A DNA stretch of 64,000 nt from Nocardia brasiliensis NBRC 14402 (GTDB lineage: Bacteria; Actinomycetota; Actinomycetes; Mycobacteriales; Mycobacteriaceae). The stretch covers positions 124,001 through 188,000 of the forward strand of contig NZ_BAFT02000016.1 in assembly GCF_000308475.2 (NCBI RefSeq). Reading direction: 5' to 3'. A program made the position numbers and the translations under genes. The stretch's first letter is position 1. Each line of letters starts with the position of its first letter. Under the pieces are notes generated by a model that worked only from the letters and a program-made list of their open reading frames with translations, ran no database searches and was not told the origin of the DNA. Below are positions 47,484 through 56,885 of this stretch, in pieces.

Positions 47484-48695
47484 CTATCCGCGCTGCTCGG
47501 ACCGGCCCGGTGTGGGGCTGACGGTGGCGATCGCCAGCGCGATGAGCACCAGCACGCCACCGAGCCACATCGCCGAGGTGACGCCGAACGCGTCCGCCAT
47601 CCGGCCGCCGAGCAACGAGCCGAGCGCGATGGCGCCGTTGAAGACGCCCGCGTTCAACGAGGACGCGCCCTCGTTGGCGTCCGGTGCGGCGGCGAAGACC
47701 CAGTTCTGCGCAGTGACCGAGACCCCGCCGTAGGACAGGCCCCACACCACCATGAGCACCACCGCCAGGATCAGGGATCCGCCGAGTATCGGCACCAGCA
47801 GCACGGTGGCGGCCAGGGGCACGCCGATGGTCAGCAGGGTCCGCCGCGGATTGCGGACGCCGGTGCTGCCCGCGCCGAAATTGCCTAGTACACCGGCGAT
47901 TCCGTAGATCAGCAGCAGGGTGCCGATGGTGCTCGCGCCGACCCCGGTCACCTTCTCCAGCAGTGGACGGATGTAGGTGTAGGCGGCGAAGTGCCCGGTC
48001 ACCAGGAAGGCGATCACCAACAGTCCGGTGCTCATCTGCGGTCGTCGGGTCAGGCGCAGCGCGGCGCGCAGTGAAACGCCCTGTGTCGCGGACAGTTTCG
48101 GCACTACCGCCGCCGCCGTGAGCAGCACCGCGAGTGCGAGCCCTGCGGTGACGACGAACGCCGTGCGCCAGCCTGCGAGCGCGCCGAGGTAGGTGCCGGT
48201 CGGGACGCCGATCACCGAAGCCACCGCGACACCGCTGAACACCAGTGCGGTCGCGGTGCCGACCGAGCGCGCGGGCACCAGGCGCGCCGCCATGCTCGCC
48301 GCGATCGCCCAGACGCCGCCGATCGCGATGCCGACCAGCACCCGCGCGCCCATCATGACGCCGAAGCTGGGCGCCCAGGCCGAGCCGAGATTGCCGAGCA
48401 CCAAGACCGCGAGCAGTCCGCACAGCACGAGCTTGCGGTCGATCCGCCGCAGTGCCGCGGGCAGCAGGGGTGAGGCCGCCGCCGCGACGAAGCCGGTCGC
48501 GGTGAGCGAGAGTCCGGCCGCCCCCTCGCTGACCCGCAGGGTGTCGCTCATCGGGGTGAGCAGGCCGACCGGGAGCATCTCGGAGGTGACGACCGTGAAC
48601 GTGGCGCCCGTCACGGCGCCGACGCCGACCCAGCCGCGCCGCGTCGAACCACCCGCTTGCGGTGCTGGACTCGTGACTTCTCGAACCTGTGTCAT
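47484..48695 (-). CDS. MFS transporter
   Basis: 403 residues from ATG 48695 (MTQVREVTSPAP), GGAG just upstream. Twelve hydrophobic segments; DHA1-type features are LPVGLLTPMSDTLRVSEGAAGLSLTATGFVAA, LVGIAIGGVWAIAASMAARLVP and GVPTGTYLGALAGWRTAFV. Resembles the AraJ/Cmx-type exporters. Divergent from a LysR gene with a 92-base gap, so likely under its control. Confidence 0.85.
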   Translation of the reverse strand: MTQVREVTSPAPQAGGSTRRGWVGVGAVTGATFTVVTSEMLPVGLLTPMSDTLRVSEGAAGLSLTATGFVAAAASPLLPAALRRIDRKLVLCGLLAVLVLGNLGSAWAPSFGVMMGARVLVGIAIGGVWAIAASMAARLVPARSVGTATALVFSGVAVASVIGVPTGTYLGALAGWRTAFVVTAGLALAVLLTAAAVVPKLSATQGVSLRAALRLTRRPQMSTGLLVIAFLVTGHFAAYTYIRPLLEKVTGVGASTIGTLLLIYGIAGVLGNFGAGSTGVRNPRRTLLTIGVPLAATVLLVPILGGSLILAVVLMVVWGLSYGGVSVTAQNWVFAAAPDANEGASSLNAGVFNGAIALGSLLGGRMADAFGVTSAMWLGGVLVLIALAIATVSPTPGRSEQRG

Positions 48696-48787
48696 GTCTC
48701 CAGACAACGGCTTCGGCCGGGGTGGAAACAACGGCGAAGGTCTCATCGTTCTATGAGCTGGACTCATCGACGGTGGAGAGGAAGCCC

Positions 48788-49678
48788 ATGACTGGCTTGG
48801 AGGTGCGCGAGCTGGAGGCCTTTCTCGTGTTGGCCGAGGAACTGCACTTCGGGCGGGCGGGTGATCGCCTGTACGTCTCGCAGAGCCGGGTCAGTCAACT
48901 GCTGCGGGCGCTGGAGCAGCGCGTCGGTGCGCGGCTGATCGAACGGACGAGCCGCAAGGTCGCGCTCACCCCGCTGGGCAAGGATTTCCTGGCCGAGTTG
49001 CAGCCCGCCTATGACACGTTGCGGGCGACGGTGGACGGCGTCCGCGCGGCGGCTCGCGGCATGGAAGGGTTGCTGCGCATCGGCTTTCAGGGCTCGACGA
49101 GTGAGAACCTCGCGGCCGCGGTCGCGTTGTTCGGCAGCCGCTTCCCGTCCTGTGCCACCGAGGTCATCGAGATTCCGCTGGCCGACCCGTTCGGGCCGGT
49201 GCAGCGCGGCGAGGTCGATATCGCGGTGGTGCTGTTGCCCATGGGGGAGAGCGAACTCGTCCTGGGACAGGTCTTTTCGGAGCAGCCGCAGATGCTGGCG
49301 ATGCATCGGGATCATCCGATGGCCGGCCGGGGCAGCTTGTCCGCGGAGGAGCTCGCCGAGTTCGCGCTGATCGGGGTGCGCGGACCCGCGCCGCAGTACT
49401 GGCGGCGGGCACAGGCGCTGGACGTGACCCCGGGTGGGCGGCCGGTCGCCGCCGGACCCGAAGTCGGCACGCTGTGGGAGGGGATCGAGGCGGTGGCCGC
49501 GGGGCACGGCGCGATGCTGCTGTGCCATCCGACCGCCGTGTTCCACGACCGGCCCGAGGTCGCCTTCGTGCCCGTGACCGGGCTGGCGCATTCCCGGCTC
49601 GGGCTGGTGTGGCACCGCAATCGCGAGACCGCGCGGGTACGGGCGTTCTCCCGTGCGGTTGCCGCAGTCAGTGGATAA
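48788..49678 (+). CDS. LysR-family transcriptional regulator
   Basis: 296 residues from ATG 48788, GGAGAGGAAG upstream. N-terminal LysR HTH (EVRELEAFLVLAEELHFGRAGDRLYVSQSRVSQLLRALEQRVG) and C-terminal effector domain (GLLRIGFQGSTSENLAAAVALF onward). Likely regulates the divergent MFS gene. Effector unknown. Confidence 0.92.
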   Translation: MTGLEVRELEAFLVLAEELHFGRAGDRLYVSQSRVSQLLRALEQRVGARLIERTSRKVALTPLGKDFLAELQPAYDTLRATVDGVRAAARGMEGLLRIGFQGSTSENLAAAVALFGSRFPSCATEVIEIPLADPFGPVQRGEVDIAVVLLPMGESELVLGQVFSEQPQMLAMHRDHPMAGRGSLSAEELAEFALIGVRGPAPQYWRRAQALDVTPGGRPVAAGPEVGTLWEGIEAVAAGHGAMLLCHPTAVFHDRPEVAFVPVTGLAHSRLGLVWHRNRETARVRAFSRAVAAVSG

Positions 49679-50109
49679 ACCGGCGGGCTGCCGGGGACGT
49701 TATGTGACGTGTTATTCGATTGGGGACGTCGCCATCTCGGACATGCCTGTCTGCGTCGTTCCGGTAACTCGGTGAGTCATTTGTTTCTCTTGCGTGCACG
49801 CATAATTCGGCAACCTACGCCGCCGTAGCAGAGCGTTTATCGAGCCCGGTCTCTCACTCGGCTTTCAGTGATTTCTCAGAGAGATCTTATTTTTCGCCAG
49901 AACGCCTGCCGTCGCGGTCGCCTCCGATGGTCAAGCCCCCGATGATCAGGGCATTCAGTTGGATTGGACGCCTGACCAGGTGTTCTTCGTGATGTGAATG
50001 TTACCTATGTCACTAAATGGTCGAATTCCGTAACCGCATTTGTTCGAGGCCCGATGTGTCCTGTGTCAGCCAGTACAACTGGATTGTCTTCCAACGAAGA
50101 GGTAATTCA
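49679..50109. other. 431-base region, AT-richer than its surroundings, upstream of the small peptide gene
   Basis: Contains no supportable protein gene. Stretches such as CATAATTCGG (49801-49810) and TCTTATTTTTCGCC (49885-49898) stand out from the GC-rich background. It probably holds the promoter and a long leader for the peptide gene at 50110; I cannot define the start site. Confidence 0.35.
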
Positions 50110-50229
50110 ATGATCCCCGTTATCATCGACACCGGTAGCGCTGCCCTCGGCGGTTTCCTGGACACCTTCGGTGCCGCTCTGCACGGAATCGTCAACACCC
50201 TGTGGACGGGATCCTTCGGCGGTCGCTGA
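50110..50229 (+). CDS. 39-residue amphipathic peptide, function unknown
   Basis: ATG 50110 has AAGAGG 7 bases upstream. The peptide (MIPVIIDTGSAALGGFLDTF at its start, HGIVNTLWTGSFGGR at the end) has no cleavable signal but is hydrophobic and could form an amphipathic helix. A strong hairpin 60 bases downstream closes it off as an independent unit. Size and character recall small channel-forming or surface peptides of mycolata such as PorA/PorH, but there is no sequence match I can claim. Confidence 0.5.
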   Translation: MIPVIIDTGSAALGGFLDTFGAALHGIVNTLWTGSFGGR

Positions 50230-50287
50230 ATCAACGTAACGGTCGTTTGATCGGCCGGGTCTCGCGCCATTCGGGCGCGTTTCCGGA

Positions 50288-50320
50288 GAGGGCCCTGCAC
50301 CAGAGCGGTGCGGGGCCCTC
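50288..50320. terminator. Hairpin terminator after the 39-residue peptide gene
   Basis: GAGGGCCCTGCACC (50288-50301), loop AGAGC, GGTGCGGGGCCCTC (50307-50320): 14 pairs with one G.U. Almost the same stem sequence as the one after leuB (53098-53134). Confidence 0.8.
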
Positions 50321-50449
50321 CTCGTCTGCCGGCAACCGTGCCGGTCCTACTGACGACGGCCGCCTACCAGGGGGTAGCAAGCGGCGAAACAGCGCACACT
50401 AAGCTGATCCGCGGTAATTGCCGACCCCTTTCCCCAGGAGTACTCCACA

Positions 50450-52048
50450 GTGAGCCAAGCAGGCCGTCCTGTTGTCCTGATCGCCGACAAGCTTGCCCAG
50501 TCGACCGTCGACGCGCTCGGTGACGGAGTCGAGGTTCGGTGGGTCGACGGCCCCGACCGTCAGGCTCTGCTCGCCGCGGTGCCCGAAGCCGACGCGCTAC
50601 TCGTGCGCTCGGCGACCACGGTCGACGCCGAGGTCCTGGAGGCAGGCAAGAACCTGAAGATCGTCGCCCGGGCCGGCGTCGGCCTCGACAACGTCGATGT
50701 GCCCGCGGCCACCGAGCGCGGTGTCATGGTCGTCAACGCGCCGACCTCGAACATCCACACCGCCGCCGAGCACGCCGTCACGCTGCTGCTCGCCGCCGCG
50801 CGCCAGATCCCGGCCGCCGACGCCACGCTGCGTGAACACACCTGGCAGCGCAGCAAGTTCAACGGTGTCGAGATCTTCGACAAGACCGTCGGCGTGGTCG
50901 GTCTCGGCCGCATCGGCCAGCTGTTCGCCGCCCGCCTCGCGGCGTTCGAGACCAAGATCGTCGCGTACGACCCCTACGTGTCGCCGGCCCGCGCCGCCCA
51001 GCTCGGCATCGAGCTGCTGAGCCTGGACGAGCTGCTCGAGCGTGCCGACCTGATCTCCGTGCACCTGCCCAAGACGCCCGAGACCAAGGGCATCATCGGC
51101 AAGGAGGCCATCGCCAAGACCAAGCCGGGCGTCATCATCGTCAACGCCGCGCGCGGTGGTCTGGTCGACGAGCAGGCGCTCGCCGATGCCATCAAGTCCG
51201 GCCATGTGCGCGCTGCCGGCCTCGACGTGTTCGAGACCGAGCCGTGCACCGACAGCCCGCTGTTCGAGCTGCCGCAGGTCGTGGTGACCCCGCACCTCGG
51301 CGCGTCGACGGCCGAGGCGCAGGACCGGGCGGGTACCGACGTCGCGAAGTCCGTGCTGCTCGCGCTCGCCGGTGAATTCGTGCCGGGCGCGGTGAACGTC
51401 ACCGGCGGCAGCGTCGGCGAGGACGTCGCGCCGTGGCTGGACATCGTGCGCAAGCAGGGTGCGCTGCTCGGTGCCCTCTCCAACGAGCTCCCGGTGAGCG
51501 TCGAGGTCCAGGTGCGTGGCGAACTCGCCGCACAAGACGTTGCGGTGCTGGAGCTTTCGGCGCTGCGCGGCATCTTCTCCGCGCTCGTCGAGGACCAGGT
51601 CACCTTCGTCAACGCGCCCGCGCTGGCCAAGGACCGCGGCATCACCGCGACCGTGAACACGATCTCGGAGAGCCCGAGTCACCGCAGCCTGGTCGACCTG
51701 CGCGCGGTGTTCGGCGACGGCCGCACGCTCAACGTGGCGGGCACGCTCACCGAGCCGTCGCAGGTGCAGAAGATCGTCAACATCAACGGCCGCAACTACG
51801 ACATGCGCGCCGAAGGCACCAATATCGCCGTCCTCAACTACGAGGACAAGCCGGGCGCGCTCGGCAAGATCGGCACCAAGCTGGGCGAGGCCGGCATCGA
51901 CATCCTCGCCGCTCAGCTGAGCCAGGACGTGGACAAGGAAGGCGCGACGGTGATCCTGCGCGTCAACCGTGAGGTGCCCGCCGAGGTCGAGGCCGCGATC
52001 GGCGAATCCGTCGGCGCCGCCAAGGTCGTCGTCGTCGACCTGTTCTGA
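50450..52048 (+). CDS. serA: D-3-phosphoglycerate dehydrogenase
   Basis: 532 residues, the long actinobacterial form, from GTG 50450 with AGGAGT about 8 bases upstream. Oxidises 3-phosphoglycerate, first step of serine synthesis. Seen: NAD motif VGLGRIG, AARGGLVDE and the catalytic His in TPHLGAST; an inserted ASB domain (about 320-450) and C-terminal ACT domain (LNYEDKPGALGKIGTKLGEAGI) for serine feedback. Followed after 24 bases by leuB, probably co-transcribed. Confidence 0.98.
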   Translation: MSQAGRPVVLIADKLAQSTVDALGDGVEVRWVDGPDRQALLAAVPEADALLVRSATTVDAEVLEAGKNLKIVARAGVGLDNVDVPAATERGVMVVNAPTSNIHTAAEHAVTLLLAAARQIPAADATLREHTWQRSKFNGVEIFDKTVGVVGLGRIGQLFAARLAAFETKIVAYDPYVSPARAAQLGIELLSLDELLERADLISVHLPKTPETKGIIGKEAIAKTKPGVIIVNAARGGLVDEQALADAIKSGHVRAAGLDVFETEPCTDSPLFELPQVVVTPHLGASTAEAQDRAGTDVAKSVLLALAGEFVPGAVNVTGGSVGEDVAPWLDIVRKQGALLGALSNELPVSVEVQVRGELAAQDVAVLELSALRGIFSALVEDQVTFVNAPALAKDRGITATVNTISESPSHRSLVDLRAVFGDGRTLNVAGTLTEPSQVQKIVNINGRNYDMRAEGTNIAVLNYEDKPGALGKIGTKLGEAGIDILAAQLSQDVDKEGATVILRVNREVPAEVEAAIGESVGAAKVVVVDLF

Positions 52049-52072
52049 TCGACCGAACGGAGCGTTGTTGTC

Positions 52073-53080
52073 ATGAAGCTTGCTGTCATCCCGGGCGACG
52101 GGATCGGGCCCGAGGTCATCGCCGAAGCGCTCAAGGTGCTCGACGTGGTGGTGCCCGGCGTCGAGAAGACCGAGTACGACCTCGGCGCCAAGCGGTATCA
52201 CGCGACCGGCGAGATCCTGCCGGATTCCGTGCTGCCGGAACTGCGGCAGCATGACGCGATCCTGCTCGGCGCGATCGGCGATCCGTCGGTGCCCAGCGGT
52301 GTGCTCGAGCGCGGGCTGCTGCTGCGCACCCGGTTCGCGCTGGATCACCACGTGAACCTGCGGCCGTCCAAGCTGTTCCCCGGCGTGACCAGCCCGCTCG
52401 CGGGCAACCCCGACATCGATTTCGTGGTGGTCCGCGAGGGCACCGAGGGGCCGTACACCGGGACCGGCGGCGCGATCCGCGTCGAGACCCCGCACGAGGT
52501 GGCGACCGAGGTCAGCACCAACACCCGGTTCGGCATCGAGCGCGTGGTGCGCTACGCCTTCGCGAAGGCACAGGCCCGGCGCAAGCACCTGACGCTGGTG
52601 CACAAGACCAACGTGCTCACCTTCGCCGGATCGCTCTGGCAGCGCACCGTCGACGAGGTCGGCGCCGAATTCCCGGATGTCGCAACGGCTTACCAGCACA
52701 TCGATGCCGCGACCATTCATCTGGTGAACGATCCCGGCCGCTTCGACGTGATCGTCACCGACAATCTGTTCGGTGACATCATCACCGACCTCGCGGCCGC
52801 CGTCAGCGGAGGCATCGGCCTGGCGGCCAGCGGCAACATCGATGCCTCGGGCACCAACCCGAGCATGTTCGAGCCGGTGCACGGCAGTGCGCCGGATATC
52901 GCGGGTCAGTCCAAGGCCGACCCGACCGCTGCGATCCTGTCGGTCTCGCTGCTGCTCAGCCATCTCGGCAACGCCGAAGGCGCGGCGCGCATCGAGTCCG
53001 CCGTCGCGAAGGACCTCGCCACACGTTCGGGCAGCGCGTCGACGGTCGAGGTCGGAGACCGCATCGCGGCCGTCGTCTGA
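52073..53080 (+). CDS. leuB: 3-isopropylmalate dehydrogenase
   Basis: 335 residues, ATG 52073 ([15 protein letters not shown]). Oxidatively decarboxylates 3-isopropylmalate in leucine synthesis. Motifs: [20 protein letters not shown], metal-binding [15 protein letters not shown] and [13 protein letters not shown]. Separated by 8 kb from leuCD, as in mycobacteria. Ends in a terminator. Confidence 0.97.
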   Translation: MKLAVIPGDGIGPEVIAEALKVLDVVVPGVEKTEYDLGAKRYHATGEILPDSVLPELRQHDAILLGAIGDPSVPSGVLERGLLLRTRFALDHHVNLRPSKLFPGVTSPLAGNPDIDFVVVREGTEGPYTGTGGAIRVETPHEVATEVSTNTRFGIERVVRYAFAKAQARRKHLTLVHKTNVLTFAGSLWQRTVDEVGAEFPDVATAYQHIDAATIHLVNDPGRFDVIVTDNLFGDIITDLAAAVSGGIGLAASGNIDASGTNPSMFEPVHGSAPDIAGQSKADPTAAILSVSLLLSHLGNAEGAARIESAVAKDLATRSGSASTVEVGDRIAAVV

Positions 53081-53097
53081 GCACGAATCGCCGGAAC

Positions 53098-53134
53098 AGC
53101 GGCCCTGCACCGAATCGATAGGTGCGGGGCCGCT
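53098..53134 (+). terminator. Hairpin terminator after leuB
   Basis: AGCGGCCCTGCACC (53098-53111), 9-base loop, GGTGCGGGGCCGCT (53121-53134), followed by ATTCTT. Confidence 0.8.
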
Positions 53135-53254
53135 ATTCTTCGTGGCCGGTGCATCCAGGGGGCGGGTGTGAATCGGGTGCAGCGTGGTACTCATGCCGTG
53201 GTGGCGCCGGTCGTTTCGCCGGCGACCCGGCTCGGCTGGCGAACGGAGGCGCGG

Positions 53255-53848
53255 GTGAGCGGACAGCGACGATCGCGGCTCGGCCCGTACACCGCGACGG
53301 ATCTGCGTGGATTGCCCGGCGGCGGTAAGGGTTACGAGCTGGAGGACGGCTGGCTGGTCGAGGTCGTCTCCGGCGCCAGGCACAATCATGTGGCGCAGCG
53401 TCTGGGCAGATTCATCGATGCGGGCGCGGTGGGCGCTTCCGTTCATCTGTGTGTCGGTAGTGGCTGGGAGATCAGCACGCGCAGCGGAGTTCGCAAACCC
53501 GACATCATCGTGGTGCCCCGAGAGGTAGCGCGGGCCGCGGTTGTCGCCGAAGTGCCCAAACTCATTCCGGGCACCGAAGTTCGGCTCGCGGTGGAGGTCA
53601 TCGCCCCGGGCAGTGGGACCGAGCGCACCGATCGGGTGCGCAAGGTGCACGAGTACGCGGCGGCCGGCATTCCCCAGTACTGGATCGTCGAGCACCAGCC
53701 CGACGTGCAGGTGCATCGAATGGTGTTGTCCGACGGCACCTATGGCGCCGACCCGGTGGTCGGGCCGGGCGTGGTGTTCGACGCGGTGGTGGAAGCCGAT
53801 CAGCCGTTCCGGGTCACCTTCGATCCCGCTGCGCTGCTTGCTGTTTGA
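53255..53848 (+). CDS. Uma2-family PD-(D/E)XK-type protein
   Basis: 197 residues from GTG 53255, which has GGAGG 5 bases upstream; a longer version from 53168 is possible. DUF820/Uma2 core: YELEDGWLVEVVSGARHNHV, GVRKPDIIVVPRE, RLAVEVIAPGSGTERTDRVRKVHEYAAAGIPQYWIVE. Asp in KPDIIV, Glu in VEVI and Lys in RKVHEYA form the nuclease-type active site. Family function is unproven; often transposon-related or stand-alone. Confidence 0.85.
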   Translation: MSGQRRSRLGPYTATDLRGLPGGGKGYELEDGWLVEVVSGARHNHVAQRLGRFIDAGAVGASVHLCVGSGWEISTRSGVRKPDIIVVPREVARAAVVAEVPKLIPGTEVRLAVEVIAPGSGTERTDRVRKVHEYAAAGIPQYWIVEHQPDVQVHRMVLSDGTYGADPVVGPGVVFDAVVEADQPFRVTFDPAALLAV

Positions 53849-53934
53849 CCGGGATTACCCATACTGGTCGGTTGGTGCGAGTCCGGTGCATGATCGAAAA
53901 GCGTTGTGCGGCAGTGCCGCGGTCGACGGTGCGC

Positions 53935-54543
53935 TCAGCTCTTACTGCGTGTGCGGGGCGGGCGGTGGCTGATACCGACGGCGCGACGGACGAACGCGAC
54001 TGTCTCCGGCGCGATCTCGTCGTGCAACCGTCCTGAATCGATGCGTTCGATGGCGCGGCCGAGCGCGCCGTCGATCAGGTCCGCGGTCAGTTCGGGATCG
54101 GGGTTGCCCATATCGTCGAGTGCCGCGCGCAACGGTGCCGCCAGATCGTGATGCGCGTGCGCGAGATCGCGGCGCGCAGCCTCGTCGCGGGGCAGGGTGC
54201 CGCCGAGTACCGCGATGCGGTGCGCTCCGGAAGCCGCCAGTGCCAGCGTCGTTCGGACGTAGGCGTCCACCTGGCCGGCCGGCGTCTCGGCCCGTTCGAC
54301 GGTGTCGCGGACGCGTTCGCCCCACTCGGCCAACGCATCCGAGACGATCTTGGCCAAGATCTCGTCGCCGGAGCGGAAGTATTTGTAGACGCTGCTGCGC
54401 GCCAAGCCCGCGGCCGCGCCGACCGCCGCGGGCGTAACCGCCTGTGGCCCTTTCTGTAACAACACAACGCGCGCGGCGTCGAGCAGCGCCCGCTCTTGGT
54501 TCGCCCGGTGTTCGGCGACGGTTGGTGCGTCGATCCTCGGCAT
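53935..54543 (-). CDS. TetR-family transcriptional regulator
   Basis: 202 residues from ATG 54543, AGGAG 4 bases upstream. HTH at about residues 30-55 (VTPAAVGAAAGLARSSVYKYF), then the ligand-binding helical domain. Lies downstream of, and on the same strand as, an MFS gene (129-base gap), which it may regulate. Ligand unknown. Confidence 0.9.
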   Translation of the reverse strand: MPRIDAPTVAEHRANQERALLDAARVVLLQKGPQAVTPAAVGAAAGLARSSVYKYFRSGDEILAKIVSDALAEWGERVRDTVERAETPAGQVDAYVRTTLALAASGAHRIAVLGGTLPRDEAARRDLAHAHHDLAAPLRAALDDMGNPDPELTADLIDGALGRAIERIDSGRLHDEIAPETVAFVRRAVGISHRPPRTRSKS

Positions 54544-54672
54544 TGCACTCCTGGTCACGACGGCGACGGAAGGGTGTCCATCCTACACTTGGCAACACCA
54601 TGTCGCTAAAACCGACATCGCCCGAAGCGGGAGAATCGGTACGAAGTGGACCAATCCGTCACTGTGGCACGG

Positions 54673-55860
54673 CTATTGGGCAGGACGGTCGGCCGGCACC
54701 AGCGGTATCGCGACCACCGCCATCGCGGCGGCCGCGAGATAGGCGGCCGCGAAACCGCTCGCGGTGATGAGCGCGCCGAAAACCGGCGGGACGGCGGCCA
54801 TCGCCAGATTCTGGCCCGTGTTCTGCAGACCGAGGCCCCGGCCGCTCCAGTACGGGCCCGCGATCTCCGCGACCGCGGTGAAGGCGAGGCCGTTGTCGGT
54901 GACTGTGATCACCGAGGCGGCGACCAGCAACGGTATTGCCGCCCACCACATATGGGTCCAGGCCGCCAGCGCCAAGGCCGTCATCGACAGTACCGCCGCG
55001 ATCGCGACGATCCGCAGCGGTCCCATCCGGCTGCCGACCCGGTCGGACCACGCGCCCGCGCCGATTCGGCCTGCGGCGCCCAGGATTTGGGTGGCGGTGA
55101 CCAGAACTCCCGCCGCGGCCAGTGACCAGCCGACGTCCCGATGCAGCCACAGCAGCGCGAAAGTCCATACCGTGCCTTGGGGAATCACCAGTAACAGGGA
55201 CACCGCGTGGATACGCCACAGTGTCGTGTCACCCCGGTAGGGGTTGGCACGCAACGCCGCGTCGGTTTCGGTCCCCGCGGGGCGCGGGGGATCGATGATG
55301 CCGATCAAGCAGACCACCGCGGCCAGGCCCGCCAGTGCCGCGGGCACCAGAATCGCCGCGGGCACACCGTATGTCGCCGCGACCGCCGGCACGGCCAGTG
55401 CGCCGACGGCGACGCCGAGCGGCTGTGCGCCCTGCCGGATGCCCATCGCCAGGCCGCGGCGCTGCGGTGGGAACCAGCCGACGATGACCCGGCCGCTGGC
55501 GCCGTTGGTGCTCGCCGCCCCGATGCCGCCGAAGAACAGCAGCGCGCCCAGGGCGACGTCGTTCGTGGTGCACGCGGCGGCCACGCCGGCTGCCGCCATC
55601 AGCAGCGGGCCGCCGACCAGCACCTTGCGCTCGCCGATCCGGTCGACCACATAGCCCCACGCGATCAAGGTGCAGACCAGCCCGGCGGTGGGCATCGCCA
55701 CCAGCAGCCCGGCAGTGGCCAGGTGCATCCCGCGATCGGTCAGCGCGGGTAGCAGAAAGGGCACGCCCTGCACGAAGACGGCGCTGGCGGCCTGCGCGAA
55801 GACGCCGAGGCCGAGCATGGACCACCGTCGGATGTCCGTCAACGCCGTCACGGTGGTCAT
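54673..55860 (-). CDS. MFS transporter (NarK/OxlT-like)
   Basis: 395 residues from ATG 55860, AGGTGAGG upstream. Twelve hydrophobic helices; MFS motif-like GYVVDRIGERKVLVGGPLLM and GRVIVGWFPPQRRGLAMGIRQGAQPLG place it near the OxlT/NarK-type monocarboxylate group. Substrate unknown. It has an isolated promoter region of 235 bases shared with the divergent hydrolase gene. Confidence 0.85.
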   Translation of the reverse strand: MTTVTALTDIRRWSMLGLGVFAQAASAVFVQGVPFLLPALTDRGMHLATAGLLVAMPTAGLVCTLIAWGYVVDRIGERKVLVGGPLLMAAAGVAAACTTNDVALGALLFFGGIGAASTNGASGRVIVGWFPPQRRGLAMGIRQGAQPLGVAVGALAVPAVAATYGVPAAILVPAALAGLAAVVCLIGIIDPPRPAGTETDAALRANPYRGDTTLWRIHAVSLLLVIPQGTVWTFALLWLHRDVGWSLAAAGVLVTATQILGAAGRIGAGAWSDRVGSRMGPLRIVAIAAVLSMTALALAAWTHMWWAAIPLLVAASVITVTDNGLAFTAVAEIAGPYWSGRGLGLQNTGQNLAMAAVPPVFGALITASGFAAAYLAAAAMAVVAIPLVPADRPAQ

Positions 55861-56095
55861 CGGCCTCACCTCGTAATCTCACTATTCGGGACTAAATTCC
55901 CACTGAATGAACTCATCGCTCACGCTACACCTTGCGGGCAAGCGGATTTCGCGGGTGAGCGATCTCTCACACCGCATCGCGGGCGCGTGGGCCGCGCTCT
56001 GCTGTCGGACTGCTCACAGCGCGACCGCAGACCGCGGGTGACCGCTCGGTCGGGTGCGTTCGGGCAGGTGGAAGCCGGTCGATAGACTGCCGGAC

Positions 56096-56869
56096 ATGCG
56101 TCTAGGTCGAGTTGCCAGTCCCGATGGGGTCGCGTTCGTCAGCATCGAAGGAGAAGGAAGCGACAGCATCGCGAAGGAGATCGCGGAACATCCGTTCGGT
56201 ACGCCGACGTTCACCGGACGGAGCTGGCCGCTGGCCGATGTGCGGCTGCTCGCGCCGATCCTGGCGAGCAAGGTGATCTGTATCGGCAAGAACTATGCCG
56301 CGCACGCGGCCGAAATGGGCGGGCCCGCACCGGAAGACCCGGTGATCTTCATGAAGCCGAACACCTCGATCATCGGGCCGAACGTGCCGATCATCCTGCC
56401 GCCCAGCTCCTCTCAGGTCGATTACGAGGGTGAACTCGCCGTCGTCATCGGCAGGCCGTGCAAGGACGTGTCCGCCGCCCGTGCGCTGGACGTGGTGCTC
56501 GGCTACACCGTCGCCAACGACGTGACCGCGCGAGACCAACAGCGCCACGACGGGCAGTGGACCAGGGGCAAGGGCTACGACACCTTCTGCCCGCTCGGCC
56601 CCTGGATCGAAACCGCCCTGGATCCATCGGATCTGGAGATCGTCACCGAACTCGACGGTGCGGTCCGCCAGCGCAGTCGTACCTCACTGCTGCTGCACGA
56701 CATCCCGAAGCTCATCGAGTGGATCACCACCGTGATGACGCTGCTGCCCGGCGATGTCATCCTCACCGGAACGCCCGAAGGTGTCGGACCCATGCAGGCC
56801 GGACAGCAAGTGTCCGTGACCGTCGAAGGGATCGGCACGCTCATCAATCCCGTTGCCGCCAAACGCTGA
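56096..56869 (+). CDS. Fumarylacetoacetate hydrolase-family protein
   Basis: 257 residues from ATG 56096 ([14 protein letters not shown]). FAH fold: [49 protein letters not shown] with metal-binding Glu, [19 protein letters not shown] and [15 protein letters not shown]. Likely hydrolyses or isomerises a beta-diketo acid such as 2-hydroxyhepta-2,4-diene-1,7-dioate or an oxaloacetate relative. Position before gltX matches M. tuberculosis Rv2993c. 16 bases from gltX, so an operon. Confidence 0.92.
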   Translation: MRLGRVASPDGVAFVSIEGEGSDSIAKEIAEHPFGTPTFTGRSWPLADVRLLAPILASKVICIGKNYAAHAAEMGGPAPEDPVIFMKPNTSIIGPNVPIILPPSSSQVDYEGELAVVIGRPCKDVSAARALDVVLGYTVANDVTARDQQRHDGQWTRGKGYDTFCPLGPWIETALDPSDLEIVTELDGAVRQRSRTSLLLHDIPKLIEWITTVMTLLPGDVILTGTPEGVGPMQAGQQVSVTVEGIGTLINPVAAKR

Positions 56870-56885
56870 TCATCGAAAGAGAGCC

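Noticed and set aside
50597..53716. Open frame of over 1000 codons on the minus strand
   Set aside because: It is antisense to serA, leuB and part of the Uma2 gene. The translation is Arg/Gly/His/Asp-rich without family motifs, the usual shadow of GC-rich codon bias.
53255..53848. Uma2-family gene as part of a restriction system
   Set aside because: It is 20 kb from the restriction island, has no methyltransferase partner and belongs to a family common as stand-alone genes.
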